DNA of 64,000 bases from G963663315 sp965231905 (GTDB taxonomy: Bacteria; Pseudomonadota; Gammaproteobacteria; Arenicellales; Poriferihabitantaceae): the NCBI GenBank assembly GCA_965231905.1, contig CBDDOO010000001.1, positions 930,001 to 994,000 of the forward strand. Direction: 5' to 3'. Made by a program: the position numbers and the translations under genes. Each line of letters begins with the position of its first letter. Positions within the stretch are counted from its first letter, which is position 1. Of this stretch, positions 25,470-35,094 are shown piece by piece. The notes under the pieces were generated by a model. It did not search any database and was not told the origin of the DNA. It saw only the letters and a program-made list of their open reading frames with translations.

Positions 25470-26765
25470 TCAGCCCTGGAACGGCCATGGAGCGAAATCG
25501 AAAAATCCCTCCAGAGACCGGGCCAGCCAGGTCTGATCGGAAACTCCGGCCAGTTCCCGGATCGAATGCATGCCCAGTTGAGGTACGCCAATATCCACAG
25601 TGCGGATGCCCAGACGGGTCGCGGTGATCGGCCCTATGGTTGAGCCGCAGCCCATATCCGATCTCACTACCACCATTTGAAAGGGCGTTCCGGTCTTCGC
25701 GCACACGGCTTTGAATACCGCTTCGGTTTCGCTGTTGGTTGCGTATCGCTGATTATTATTGACCTTGATCACGGGTCCATTGTTGATGAGTGGTTGATGG
25801 GCGGGTTCATGGAGGGTCGCATAATTCGGGTGAACGCCATGGGCGTTATCCACGGAGATCAACATCGAATGGTGGATAGCTCGTTGCATGACCTCGCTAT
25901 CGCCGCAGATTCGTGACAGTACCGATTGCAGGAACGGTCCCTCGGCGCCGCTGGTCGAACCGCTGCCGATTTCCTCATGGTCGTTCAGCACAACCACCTG
26001 ATTGAATGGGTTTTCCGACTGGATCAGGGCCCGGATTGTGGCATGGCAACTCAACAGATTGTCCAGTCTGGCAGAGGCGATGAATTCCTGTTCCAAGCCG
26101 ACTATTTGCGGGCGCTGGTGGTCATACAGGGACAATTCATGGGAAAGAATCCGGGTGAATATCAGTTCCGGGCGCTCCCGCCGGACCCATTTTTCCAGCA
26201 CAGGCCCGAAATCCTGTTCCTTTTCATCGGTCCGACACAGTACCGCAGGCAGGTGTTCCTGTTTGTTGATGGTACGTCGTTCATTGACTCCACGGTCGAG
26301 GTGAATGGCCAGACTGGGGATGAATGCGACCGGCCTGCGGACATCCAGCAGTATGTTGTGAATCGAATCATCTTCACTTTGTAGCGTAACCCTTCCCGCC
26401 AATGCCAGGTCCCGGTCAAACCACGGATTGAGCAGGGCGCCTCCATAGACTTCCACTCCCAGTTTCGCGTAGCCGTTGTTGACCGTTATCGCGTTCGGTT
26501 TTATTTTCAGGCAGGGGCTGTCGGTATGAGCGCCGAGCAATCGAAACCCGTGTCGCGCCGGGTCCTGGACATACCGGAAGGCAATCAGCGATGAATCATT
26601 GCGGGTGACAAAATAATTCCCGGGAGCCAGATTCGACCAATCGGAATTTTCCTGCAATGAATGGAAGCCGGCATTGAGCAGGTCACCCGCGAGATTGGAA
26701 ACGCAATGAAACGGGGTCGGAGAACGGGCGATAAAGTCCAGTAATTCCTGTATTTGTCCAGACAT
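25470..26765 (-). CDS. apeB: M18 family aminopeptidase
   Basis: A dinuclear-zinc aspartyl/leucyl aminopeptidase of the M18 family, cytosolic, removing N-terminal residues from peptides. The 431-residue length is typical. Metal-site motifs are visible: LLGAHTDSP near residue 79, LNDHEEIGSGSTSGAEG in the middle (catalytic Glu-Glu), and SDMGCGSTIGP near the C-terminus. The start ATG is the first in frame. It lies downstream of apaH on the same strand, separated by a 68-base gap that contains a palindromic repeat. The symbol follows bacterial M18 naming. Confidence 0.93.
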   Translation of the reverse strand: MSGQIQELLDFIARSPTPFHCVSNLAGDLLNAGFHSLQENSDWSNLAPGNYFVTRNDSSLIAFRYVQDPARHGFRLLGAHTDSPCLKIKPNAITVNNGYAKLGVEVYGGALLNPWFDRDLALAGRVTLQSEDDSIHNILLDVRRPVAFIPSLAIHLDRGVNERRTINKQEHLPAVLCRTDEKEQDFGPVLEKWVRRERPELIFTRILSHELSLYDHQRPQIVGLEQEFIASARLDNLLSCHATIRALIQSENPFNQVVVLNDHEEIGSGSTSGAEGPFLQSVLSRICGDSEVMQRAIHHSMLISVDNAHGVHPNYATLHEPAHQPLINNGPVIKVNNNQRYATNSETEAVFKAVCAKTGTPFQMVVVRSDMGCGSTIGPITATRLGIRTVDIGVPQLGMHSIRELAGVSDQTWLARSLEGFFDFAPWPFQG

Positions 26766-26798
26766 GAGATTTTATCCGTCAGTCAGAACCAGGTCGTA

Positions 26799-26824
26799 GT
26801 AGGGACAGGCCCCCGTGCCTGTCC
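26799..26824 (-). repeat. Intergenic palindromic repeat, copy A
   Basis: Between apaH and the aminopeptidase gene lies GTAGGGACAGG, then an eight-base loop CCCCCGTG, then CCTGTCC: a seven-base stem extendable to eight. The same pattern with compensating stem changes occurs at 37500-37525 (copy B). It may act as a transcript-stabilising hairpin; there is no U-tract, so it is not a standard terminator. Confidence 0.65.
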
Positions 26825-26832
26825 GGGAACTG

Positions 26833-27651
26833 TCATTGCCCACATTTCACTTGCCATTTTGGCGCGACATAGTCCGCGTCGAGCCGTACCGCCGTCAGTC
26901 GTCCGCCCCACACACAACCACTGTCGAGGCTGATGATGTTCTGATATTGGAGATAACCCAGCGTCGACCAATGGCCAAACACGATACGCCACTTGCTGAT
27001 TTTCCGGCGCGGGTGCATATACCAGGGAATCCACTCCGGTCCCTGGGCGCCCGGAGCTCCCTTTTGTGAGAAATCCAGGCGGCCCTGCGAATCGCAGTAA
27101 CGCATGCGTGTGAGGCAGTTGACAATGAACCGGCGTCGTTCCCGGCCGGTAAGCCTTTTGTCCCATACGGCGGGTTGATTGCCATACATCCGCTTGAGGA
27201 ACCGATTGCACTTTTCGCCTTGCAGAATGGTTTCTATTTCTTTGGCATAATCCATTAGCCGTTTCCGTTTCCAGGCCGGGTACACTCCGGCATGAGTCAT
27301 GATCGTTTTCAGTTCTCTGTCACAATGAACCAGGGGGCGTTGGCGCAGCCAGGAAACCAGTTCTTCAATATCCGGCGCTTTCAGGAGCGCTTTCAGGGTG
27401 TCGTCTGCGCGATGACGGCGAATCCCGGCCGCGACCGCGAGAAAGTGCAAATCATGGTTTCCCAGGACCGTGACCGCGCTGTCACCGAGTTTGCGGACAG
27501 TCCTCAAAACTTCCAGCGAGTCCGGGCCGCGGTTGACCAGGTCTCCGCACAGCCAGACCTGATCCTGGCAAGGGTCAAAGCCGATTTTAGCCAGGATCTT
27601 TTCAAAGGCGCTCGCGCACCCCTGAACGTCACCCACCGCATAGACTGCCAT
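26833..27651 (-). CDS. apaH: Symmetrical bis(5'-nucleosyl)-tetraphosphatase
   Basis: ApaH cleaves Ap4A to two ADP and removes Np4A caps from RNA. The 272-residue protein carries the metallophosphatase motifs GDVQG (residues 7-11), GDLVNRG (36-42) and GNHD (64-67), and a later H-A/G-G-V metal site (TMTHAGVYP). Size is normal. It lies three bases downstream of mlaA in one transcription unit. Confidence 0.96.
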   Translation of the reverse strand: MAVYAVGDVQGCASAFEKILAKIGFDPCQDQVWLCGDLVNRGPDSLEVLRTVRKLGDSAVTVLGNHDLHFLAVAAGIRRHRADDTLKALLKAPDIEELVSWLRQRPLVHCDRELKTIMTHAGVYPAWKRKRLMDYAKEIETILQGEKCNRFLKRMYGNQPAVWDKRLTGRERRRFIVNCLTRMRYCDSQGRLDFSQKGAPGAQGPEWIPWYMHPRRKISKWRIVFGHWSTLGYLQYQNIISLDSGCVWGGRLTAVRLDADYVAPKWQVKCGQ

Positions 27652-27654
27652 GAG

Positions 27655-28449
27655 CTACGGGTCATCCTGTAAAAGTTGATCAATCAACTCGTCTTCCAGC
27701 TCTTCCTCGCTGAGCCCTCCCTCTGGCCGGGGTGGGTTGCCGTCATGAATCAGGCTCGCTCTCGACTGGCGCCAGGTCTCGCGCAGGAAAAGATACGGGT
27801 CCGGCTGGACTTCAAGCAATCGATCCGCATCCAGCAGGCGCGAGCGGGCATCCACCAATCTCACGCCGCTGGCATAAAAACGATCCGGGGAATCCAGATA
27901 TCCGACTGCGTCACCATAAGCGGATTGCGGCATAAGGCCGACTGTATCCCGCAGATTGCCCGGTCCCAGAAAAGGCAGTACCAGATAAGGGCCGGGAGGC
28001 GCTCCCCAGACCGCGAGGGTCTGCCCAAAGTCCTCTTTATGTTTTGGCAAATTCAGCGCCTTGGCGACATCGAATATGCCCAGTATGCCAGCGGTGGTAT
28101 TGACCAGAAACCGGAGTGTGTCATTGGTGGCCTGTCCCACCTTGCCTTGCAGCAGATCGTTTACAACCGTCATCGGTTGCCACAGATTCGAGAAAAAATT
28201 GCCGACTCCCTTGCGTACTGGAGTGGGCACGATTTTACGCCAGGATTTGGCGACCGGCTTCAGAATCACCCGGTCCGCATCCAGGTTGAATTCCAGGATA
28301 CTCCGGTTGATTTTCTCGAACGGGTCATTCTCTCTGGTCGGCGAAGAGGCTATGACATCAGCGGAAACCAGGCCAAGAAGCAGGGTCAGCAACCCTGCTC
28401 CGAGCCATTTTCTGCCGATGGTTTTGTGGCTTTCGCCAAATCGTATCAT
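27655..28449 (-). CDS. mlaA: MlaA-type phospholipid transport protein, apparently without a lipobox
   Basis: MlaA sits in the outer membrane and feeds mislocalised phospholipids from the outer leaflet to the Mla pathway. The 264-residue product has the family hallmarks NDPFEKINRSILEFN near residue 41, then FFSNLWQPMTVVNDLLQGK, and later DFGQTLAVWG and GPYLVLPFLGP. A hydrophobic signal-like segment is present (about residues 15-33), but there is no cysteine at its end, so it lacks the lipobox that makes E. coli MlaA a lipoprotein. The C-terminus ends in an acidic tail (EEELEDELIDQ). No other mla genes are in the window. Confidence 0.92.
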   Translation of the reverse strand: MIRFGESHKTIGRKWLGAGLLTLLLGLVSADVIASSPTRENDPFEKINRSILEFNLDADRVILKPVAKSWRKIVPTPVRKGVGNFFSNLWQPMTVVNDLLQGKVGQATNDTLRFLVNTTAGILGIFDVAKALNLPKHKEDFGQTLAVWGAPPGPYLVLPFLGPGNLRDTVGLMPQSAYGDAVGYLDSPDRFYASGVRLVDARSRLLDADRLLEVQPDPYLFLRETWRQSRASLIHDGNPPRPEGGLSEEELEDELIDQLLQDDP

Positions 28450-28540
28450 TAAATTGCCCGCATGTCCGGTTTGTTTTGATTATAAAGCCGATCAGGTTCT
28501 GCATATAGTATCATTCACCTTGTCGATTGATAAACACGCA

Positions 28541-31500
28541 TTAATGGGGGGCGATATGACCAGACTCAATCCGCAACGGAGCATTCCGGGGCGCCCTGAA
28601 CAACAGCGAATAGACTGCCGGCGCCAGCAGCAATGTAATGGTGGTTCCGATCAGCATACCGCCTATCAGTGTGACGGCCATGGTCTGGAACAGGCCTGGC
28701 TGCACGGCCAGTGGCATCATGCCTCCGCAGGTTGTGGTTGTGGTGAGCAGAATGGGTCTGAATCTTTGCACTGAGGCGTTGATAATCGCCTCGCGTCCAG
28801 GCGCGCCGGCATCTTCTTCGGATCTGATCTGGTCAATCAGAATGATGGCGTTGTTGATCACGATACCCGCCAGCGAAATAATGCCGAGAATCGTGAAAAA
28901 ACCAAAGGCGACATCTGTGATTGCCAATCCCCACGCCATACCGATCAGACCGAGAGGGATGGTCATGATCACGATCCCGGCCTTGCGGAAAGAATTGAAC
29001 TGGCCAACCAGCAATATAACGATGGTGAGGACTGCGATGGGCAACTTGTTGACGATAGATTGAGCGGCTTCATCCGAGGATTCTGATTCACCTCCTTCTT
29101 CGTAATCAAAGCCGGCGGGAAGTGACCAGTCAGCCAGCCAGGGCTTGAGAGTGTCGTTGATGTCTGTCGCGCTGAAGCCGGGCAACAGGGTAGCGGAAAT
29201 TGTGAGGGTGCGTATCCGGTCGCGGCGCTTGATTACCGGCGTTTCCCACAGCACGTCTATGTCAGCCACCTGGGCCAGAGGCACGGAACCGCCGCCCGTG
29301 GAGGAGGTCACTGTAAGATCCGGCAGACGTCTGATGTCGCCGCGGTCCGTGTTGCTGGAGCGTAGCACAACCGGAACCCGGTCTTCGCCTTCCCGTAATT
29401 CACTCACGATGTTTCCACTGATACCGGCAAACAGCGAATTGGCGATATCGCGGTTTGAAAGCCCCACGGCATTGGCCCGGTCTGTGTCTATTTCCACACC
29501 GATCTTGCGGGAGCGGATGCCCCAATCATCTATTACATCCAGTATTCCGTCAGTCGCATACAGTTGTTGTTTGAGTCGGGACGCAAGTTGTTCCAGCTGA
29601 TCAATATTTTTGCCGGACAGACGCACTTGAACCGGATAGGAAACCGGGGGACCCTGCGCCAGGCGCGCGACCTTGTATTGCGCATCCGGATAATGGTTGC
29701 CGAGATGGTTCTGCAGCAACCCGATGACGGCGTCAATTTGCGCAGGACTTTTTATGTTTACGAGGGTCGTGATATGGGCCGTGTCGGTTTGCCCGGGGTT
29801 ATATCCAAGTTTGAATTTGGGCGCTGAAATACCGATATACTGGGTCCAGCTAACCACGCCGGTATCGCCGGCTGATTCCGAGTGGAGAAATTCGCTGATG
29901 CGGTCGGCTGTTCTTTCGGTGACACTGATGTCAACTCCCTGTGGCAAATCCAGTTCGACCGTGACCAGGGGTTCGTCTGACGGTGGAATGAACTCATGGC
30001 GCAGCATGCCCATGGCGACAGTCATGGAGTAAAACAGCAGACACGCCACTGCAATAGTCACCCAGCGAAAGCGGATGGCCTGATCCAGCAGCGCCCGATA
30101 CCGGCGCTCAAAGGCGCTGGTTTTCTGGTCACCGGAGTCGTTGGCGGCCTTCAACAATAAACCGCCCAGCATCGGAATGATGGTCATGGACAGGAACCAG
30201 GATATGCCCAGGGATATGGCGACGACATATCCTATCGCGGCGGTAAACTCTCCCACTGCTGATTCCGCCAGCACGATGGGCGAGAATGCGGCGACAGTGG
30301 TAGCCGACCCGACCAGCAGGGGTATCCGCATTGTGTTGGTAGTGGCAACAGCAGCCGATATGCGCTCTTCACCAGCCAGCAGGCGTTTTTGAATAGATTC
30401 GGCAATCACAATGGCGTTGTCTACCAGCAAACCCAGCGAGATGATCAGCCCGGCCAGTGAAACCTTGTCTATGGTCATACCGAACCACTGCATCACCATC
30501 AGTGTCAGCGCCATGGTGATCGGGATGGAGGTTGCGATGATGAGGCCGGTGCGCAAGCCCAGAAACAGCAATAATACAATGCCGACAACGGCGATAGCCT
30601 GTGCGATGCTGGATAGAAAATCGCCGATACTGGCGTTGACGGTATCCGCCTGGCTGACTGTTTTCTCCAGCGTCATGCCAATGGGCAGCGTATTTTGAAT
30701 GCGCTGGACAGAGGATTCCAGCATGGCTCCAAGCGCCACGATGTCACCTCCGATGATCATGCTTGCATTGATCGAGATTGCGGGTATGCCTCGTGTGCGT
30801 ACCAGCTCGGTGGGCGGGTCCGCTACCACACGGGAGACGTCGGCTAAATCCTGTAGTTGCAACAGGTCGCCGGTCGAGCTTCGCAGGACCGTTGTGCGCA
30901 GAGACTCAATCCCGGAAAAATCACCCGACGGCTCCAGGCTGAGCCGCTCGTTGCCAACTACCATTTGGCCACCGCTGCTGATGGTGTTGGTATTCGCTAT
31001 CGCGTTGGCCAGTTCATTCGCGGTGATCTGCAATTCGCGCAGAGTGGCGTCGCTGTATTCGACATAAATGGTCTCATCGCGCAGGCCCTGCAACTCCACT
31101 CTGGCTACATCGTCCAGCAACAACAATTCATCCTTGATGCGCTCGGCTTCCAGTTTGAGCTCGGGATAACTGAAACCTTCTCCACTGAGTGTATACAGAT
31201 TGCCGAAGACATCGCCCAGCCGGTCATTGACCACCGGGCCCAATACACCCGCGGGCAGATCCGCGCTGGCGGCTTCAATCTTGCGGCGCAGATCATCGAA
31301 TATCGGCCGCATGTCGGTGTAGGCGGCTTTATATTCGGCGTTGATAATGGAGATGCTGTTGCGCGATGTGCTTCTGACATTGTCCAGTTCCGCCATCTCG
31401 ATGATCGCTTTTTCCAGAACCGCGCTTACCAGCTCTTCCATGCGCTGGGCATTGGCGCCGGGCAGTCGGGTAATTACCGTTGCCTGACGAACAACGAATC

Positions 31501-31615
31501 CGGGGTCTTCGGCTTTGGGCAGATCGAACCAGGCCCATACACCGGACAGTGTCATCAGGGTCAGCAGCGTGAGGGATACGCGCTTGTTTGCAAAAACAAA
31601 AGGCAGAAGGTTCAT
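28541..31615 (-). CDS. RND-family efflux transporter, inner-membrane pump
   Basis: A 1,024-residue resistance-nodulation-division pump counted from MNLLPFVFANKRVSL; an in-frame ATG ten codons upstream (31645) would overlap the adaptor gene. It has the duplicated RND plan: one helix, a large periplasmic porter domain, helices 2-6, a second porter domain, helices 8-12. The fourth helix contains LGLLVDNAIVIAES, keeping one of the two acidic proton-relay residues of AcrB, and the tenth-helix region reads GIVINNAIILID, so AcrB's lysine is replaced by Asn. These variants occur in other HAE1-type pumps. It is the third gene of an outer membrane factor-adaptor-pump operon, so it probably exports drugs, lipids or toxins across both membranes; the substrate is unknown. 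Confidence 0.93.
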   Translation of the reverse strand: MNLLPFVFANKRVSLTLLTLMTLSGVWAWFDLPKAEDPGFVVRQATVITRLPGANAQRMEELVSAVLEKAIIEMAELDNVRSTSRNSISIINAEYKAAYTDMRPIFDDLRRKIEAASADLPAGVLGPVVNDRLGDVFGNLYTLSGEGFSYPELKLEAERIKDELLLLDDVARVELQGLRDETIYVEYSDATLRELQITANELANAIANTNTISSGGQMVVGNERLSLEPSGDFSGIESLRTTVLRSSTGDLLQLQDLADVSRVVADPPTELVRTRGIPAISINASMIIGGDIVALGAMLESSVQRIQNTLPIGMTLEKTVSQADTVNASIGDFLSSIAQAIAVVGIVLLLFLGLRTGLIIATSIPITMALTLMVMQWFGMTIDKVSLAGLIISLGLLVDNAIVIAESIQKRLLAGEERISAAVATTNTMRIPLLVGSATTVAAFSPIVLAESAVGEFTAAIGYVVAISLGISWFLSMTIIPMLGGLLLKAANDSGDQKTSAFERRYRALLDQAIRFRWVTIAVACLLFYSMTVAMGMLRHEFIPPSDEPLVTVELDLPQGVDISVTERTADRISEFLHSESAGDTGVVSWTQYIGISAPKFKLGYNPGQTDTAHITTLVNIKSPAQIDAVIGLLQNHLGNHYPDAQYKVARLAQGPPVSYPVQVRLSGKNIDQLEQLASRLKQQLYATDGILDVIDDWGIRSRKIGVEIDTDRANAVGLSNRDIANSLFAGISGNIVSELREGEDRVPVVLRSSNTDRGDIRRLPDLTVTSSTGGGSVPLAQVADIDVLWETPVIKRRDRIRTLTISATLLPGFSATDINDTLKPWLADWSLPAGFDYEEGGESESSDEAAQSIVNKLPIAVLTIVILLVGQFNSFRKAGIVIMTIPLGLIGMAWGLAITDVAFGFFTILGIISLAGIVINNAIILIDQIRSEEDAGAPGREAIINASVQRFRPILLTTTTTCGGMMPLAVQPGLFQTMAVTLIGGMLIGTTITLLLAPAVYSLLFRAPRNAPLRIESGHIAPH

Positions 31616-31625
31616 TGACGACCGC

Positions 31626-32738
31626 TCACGGTCCGATACTGTCATAGAGCGTGACGTTCAACCCCTCGCTGATACGTGACATACCCGCCACCACCACTCG
31701 CTGGCCCGGCGCAAGGCCGTGTAGTATCTCGATGCCGTCGTTATCGAGTTCTCCGGTCCGGACTATCCGGCGCGCGATGCGATAGTGGTCCCCCTCCGGC
31801 TCGGCGATATAAACAAACTTTTCCGCGTTGTCACTCATCACCGCAATCAACGGAACCAGCAACCGCGTTTCGCTGTGCGCCAATCGGAAGGTAACCTGTG
31901 CAGTCATGCCCACCTTTACGGTTGCCGGGGGGGATTCCAGTTTTATCTCGACGGCATAACCGGCGCCGCTGTTGTTGCTGACGGCTACTTCAATGACATT
32001 GCCCGATAGAATCGTTTTATCCGATTGCAGTGTGGCGGTTACCGGCATACCTGTGTTGATCCGGTTGATCAGGCTCTCCGGAACGACTGTCCGCAAGCGC
32101 AATTCGTCACCGCAGGCCAGGGTCGCTATGGTTTGTCCCGCGCTTATGTTTTCATTCACTGCAACCGGTACATCAACCACCTGACAGCTATAGGCGGGAC
32201 TGCGAAGCTGGCTATAGCCCAGATTGAGTCTTGCGGAATTAACTCCCTCTTCCGCCAGCGAGCGGTTCGCGCGCGCCGACGCCGCCCTGGCTTTGGCGTT
32301 TTCGAGATCGGAAAGGCTTGCCGCTTCAGTGGCGTAGAGTTCCCGCGCGCGCTGGTACTGGCTTTGGGCATTGCGATAGTCCGCCTCGGCTTGCGCCAAC
32401 TGCGCCTGCGCTTCCTTTTCCGCAAGCTTCAGCGTTCCCTGGTCAAGCGTCGCCACCAGTGTGTCCGCTCCGAGCGGGTCGCCAACAGTTACCGGCAGTG
32501 AGGTAATGGATCCGCTGATGCGAAAGCTGATGTTCTGGCTGTCCGCCGAAACAACGGTTGAGGACAGCGTGCGCTCCTGCGCTGAGTTGCCGGCCCTGAT
32601 TTCCAGCGTTTTCACCGGGCGCGGCGCGGTGACAGCCGCCTCATCGTCGCTGTCTTCGGTTGAGCATGCGGCCAGGGCGAGGACGGTGCAGCACAGTAGC
32701 GCCGGACCGACCTGACGCAGGCGTTCTATATGTGACAT
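31626..32738 (-). CDS. RND periplasmic adaptor lipoprotein
   Basis: A 370-residue membrane-fusion protein that bridges the pump and the outer-membrane channel. The N-terminus is a lipoprotein signal with lipobox LAAC at about residues 22-25. Then come a barrel-sandwich (lipoyl-like) half with DPLGADTLVATLD, a helical hairpin rich in Ala, Gln and Glu (about 105-170), the second lipoyl half (SPAYSCQVVDVPVAVNENISAGQ), a beta-barrel and the membrane-proximal domain. It starts one base after the TolC-like gene stop and lies 10 bases before the pump start. Confidence 0.93.
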   Translation of the reverse strand: MSHIERLRQVGPALLCCTVLALAACSTEDSDDEAAVTAPRPVKTLEIRAGNSAQERTLSSTVVSADSQNISFRISGSITSLPVTVGDPLGADTLVATLDQGTLKLAEKEAQAQLAQAEADYRNAQSQYQRARELYATEAASLSDLENAKARAASARANRSLAEEGVNSARLNLGYSQLRSPAYSCQVVDVPVAVNENISAGQTIATLACGDELRLRTVVPESLINRINTGMPVTATLQSDKTILSGNVIEVAVSNNSGAGYAVEIKLESPPATVKVGMTAQVTFRLAHSETRLLVPLIAVMSDNAEKFVYIAEPEGDHYRIARRIVRTGELDNDGIEILHGLAPGQRVVVAGMSRISEGLNVTLYDSIGP

Positions 32739-32739
32739 C

Positions 32740-35055
32740 CTAGTCCGCTCCTTCGAGTATGTCTTGTTTGAGCGCCCGCAGCCACCGTAGCTGTTCGGCG
32801 CCGGGTTCCAGCATTGGCATTTCCCCCATCACAGCCTGAAAATCCACCAGCGCTGTGAGATATTGATAGCGCGCGATGTGTGTGTTGTCCTGCGCTTCGC
32901 GCCAGGCATTTTGTGTGTCCAGCAGGTCAGTGACGCTGGCCGCTCCCAATCGGTAGGCGTTGCGGGTAATTTGCAGGCTTTTCAGGGCCGCCGCCTCAGC
33001 CTGTCCGCTGAGTTCAATGGCGCGGTAGTTTGCGACCAGATTGTTTACCGCATTACCGGCATTGGCCCAGACGAACATCCGCGCATTTTGCAATTCGGTT
33101 TCTGCCAATGCGCTTTGAGCGGTGTATCGCCGGATCAGGCTGCGGCGGCCGCCACCGAGCGATAACGGCAGTTCCGCTTTCAGCATCAGCGACCAGTCGT
33201 CCTGATTATCCAGTTCAAGGCCGGATGCGTTGACGCTGCTGTCGAGGTGGCGGGCGTATTGCGCGGTGAGAGAGACTTCCGGTATGTAATAGCTTTGCCG
33301 GAGCGCCTTGATATGAGTGTTGTTGATCGCGATATTCGCTGTGGCGCCCGCAAGGAGAGGAGATTGCGCAAGCGCTCTGGCGGCGCACGCCTCGCGCAGC
33401 CGTTCTGCCTTGCCGGTACTCATCAGCCAGGGTTCGATGCCTTCATGCAGCAAATCGAATGGTGGCTGGTCCAGGTCCACATCTGCGAGCCGGGCTGGAG
33501 TTTGCAGGCGCATATTGAGCAGCCGCGCCAGCTGATTTTGAGCGCGGGTACTGGAAGTGTAGGCTTGCAGCGCCGCGGTTTCACTTGCGGCGATGATGGA
33601 CTGCCAGCGATAAATATCGGCGCCGGCGCCACTGCCGCCAGCCTTGCGTTGTTCTGCGAGAACCAGGTTTTTGCGGTTCAGCGCCAGTTCGCGCAGATTG
33701 GCGTCAAGCCGGGCCTGGGCTTGCAGAGACTGGAAATAGGCGGTCGCAGTTTGTTGTACTGTGTCGAGTTGTTTTTGCTCCAGCGCTTTTTCCGATGACC
33801 CGAGTCCCAGTTCAGCCGCATTAACAGTCGCGTTAGCCGAGGGTGAATAAAGGATTTGACTCACATTCAAAGCGATCCGGGAGTCCTGTTCGGGCAGTTG
33901 TTCGCCGTATCGCGTGTGGGCCAGTTGTGCCGCTAACTGTGGCCGTTTGGCTGTGTGCGCCTGTTCCAGCGACTCCTCATCAATCCGTAGCTGTTGAAAC
34001 TGACCGAGCAAACCGGGGTTGCGGTCCGCGGCCAGTTCCAGCGCCGACAGGAATCCAGGCGCCAGAATACGGTTGCTGCCTTGTACGATTCGCGCGGTCA
34101 GCAATTCATCCAGTGAAAAATCGACATCCAGCGCCTGGGCGGTATCGATATTGATGGTGGTTCGCCTTTTCGGTTGCAGCAATCGCATGCCCCCGCCCGG
34201 AGAATCGCCGGTAATTGCCAGTTGTAAATCAAGCGCCACCCTGCGGGCAAATACGCGCTCGTCTTCGTCCAGGGTATCGCTGATCAGCGCTCCGCTGATT
34301 ACCATGCGGTCACCACCCACAGCAAAGCTCGGTATTCTTTTTCTGCGTAAAACCTGGAGCAAGTCCGTGAGCTCCTGTCCAGTTGTGATGGCGGGAGGCA
34401 ATATGACCGCGTCAACATCGGGTAGCTGCGACTCCAGCGCTGTTGTGAAATCGAGCGGTAGAAACTGTACTGCAATGCCAGCCTTGTCGGCGCTGGCGGT
34501 AACCGCGTCCCCAATCGCGCGCGGTGTATCAGCGACAGCCGTTGGCAAAATGATTCCAACTCGCGTAGCCTGGAAAAGCGCTCTGATCCGGCTGAATACG
34601 GCGGTAATTTCGTTGACTGTGCTGTAGCTGCGCAGGTTTGGCGTTTTATCGCGCGCAGGGATGCCGGTCAGATTCGGGTCCAGCACCCTTAACGCCCAGG
34701 TTGGTTTTGAGTACCCCGATTGCAGATAGAGTTCCTGGCTTCCGGTAAATCCCGTGGCGATAATATATTCGACCTTCGGGTCGGCCATGGCAGACGCAAG
34801 GGAATCCTGTACGTTGGCGGCGTCGTCTCCGATGCTGAGGAAAACCGGCGCAAGGGTGTCCCGCCGGTCAAGCAGTGGTTCCAGTTCCTGGACAATCAGG
34901 CTTGACAAGCGTGAGGGTGATTCGCCTGGGCCATCCTCGATAAATGCAATGCCTGTTTCGCGAGCGTTTAGCGGGGAAGACGAAATACACACAAGGAGCA
35001 CAAACGAACTGATCAGTCCGATGAGTAGACGCGAGGGCCATCGTTGTCTTGACAT
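32740..35055 (-). CDS. TolC-family outer-membrane channel fused to an N-terminal substrate-binding-like domain
   Basis: 771 residues from MSRQRWPSRLL (signal peptide about 1-33). A longer frame back to 35172 exists, but it runs through the tRNA gene and reads the antisense-tRNA peptide VQILPPLPLR, so it is rejected. Residues about 35-285 resemble the periplasmic binding fold of the ABC_sub_bind type: AFIEDGPGESP, VEYIIATGFTGSQELY, VGIILPTAVADTPRAIG, VDAVILPPAITTGQELTDLL, RIPSFAVGGDRMVISGAL. From about residue 300 the protein is a typical outer-membrane efflux protein with two long coiled-coil repeats and ends of the type AYRLGAASVTDLLDTQNAW. TolC proteins are usually 420-490 residues, so the N-terminal 260 residues are an addition. 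It is the first gene of the efflux operon. The extra domain might sense or deliver the exported compound, which is inference. Confidence 0.87.
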   Translation of the reverse strand: MSRQRWPSRLLIGLISSFVLLVCISSSPLNARETGIAFIEDGPGESPSRLSSLIVQELEPLLDRRDTLAPVFLSIGDDAANVQDSLASAMADPKVEYIIATGFTGSQELYLQSGYSKPTWALRVLDPNLTGIPARDKTPNLRSYSTVNEITAVFSRIRALFQATRVGIILPTAVADTPRAIGDAVTASADKAGIAVQFLPLDFTTALESQLPDVDAVILPPAITTGQELTDLLQVLRRKRIPSFAVGGDRMVISGALISDTLDEDERVFARRVALDLQLAITGDSPGGGMRLLQPKRRTTINIDTAQALDVDFSLDELLTARIVQGSNRILAPGFLSALELAADRNPGLLGQFQQLRIDEESLEQAHTAKRPQLAAQLAHTRYGEQLPEQDSRIALNVSQILYSPSANATVNAAELGLGSSEKALEQKQLDTVQQTATAYFQSLQAQARLDANLRELALNRKNLVLAEQRKAGGSGAGADIYRWQSIIAASETAALQAYTSSTRAQNQLARLLNMRLQTPARLADVDLDQPPFDLLHEGIEPWLMSTGKAERLREACAARALAQSPLLAGATANIAINNTHIKALRQSYYIPEVSLTAQYARHLDSSVNASGLELDNQDDWSLMLKAELPLSLGGGRRSLIRRYTAQSALAETELQNARMFVWANAGNAVNNLVANYRAIELSGQAEAAALKSLQITRNAYRLGAASVTDLLDTQNAWREAQDNTHIARYQYLTALVDFQAVMGEMPMLEPGAEQLRWLRALKQDILEGAD

Positions 35056-35094
35056 AACAGGGTCCGGATTTCCAATGTGCGCCTTGCTCCGGAG

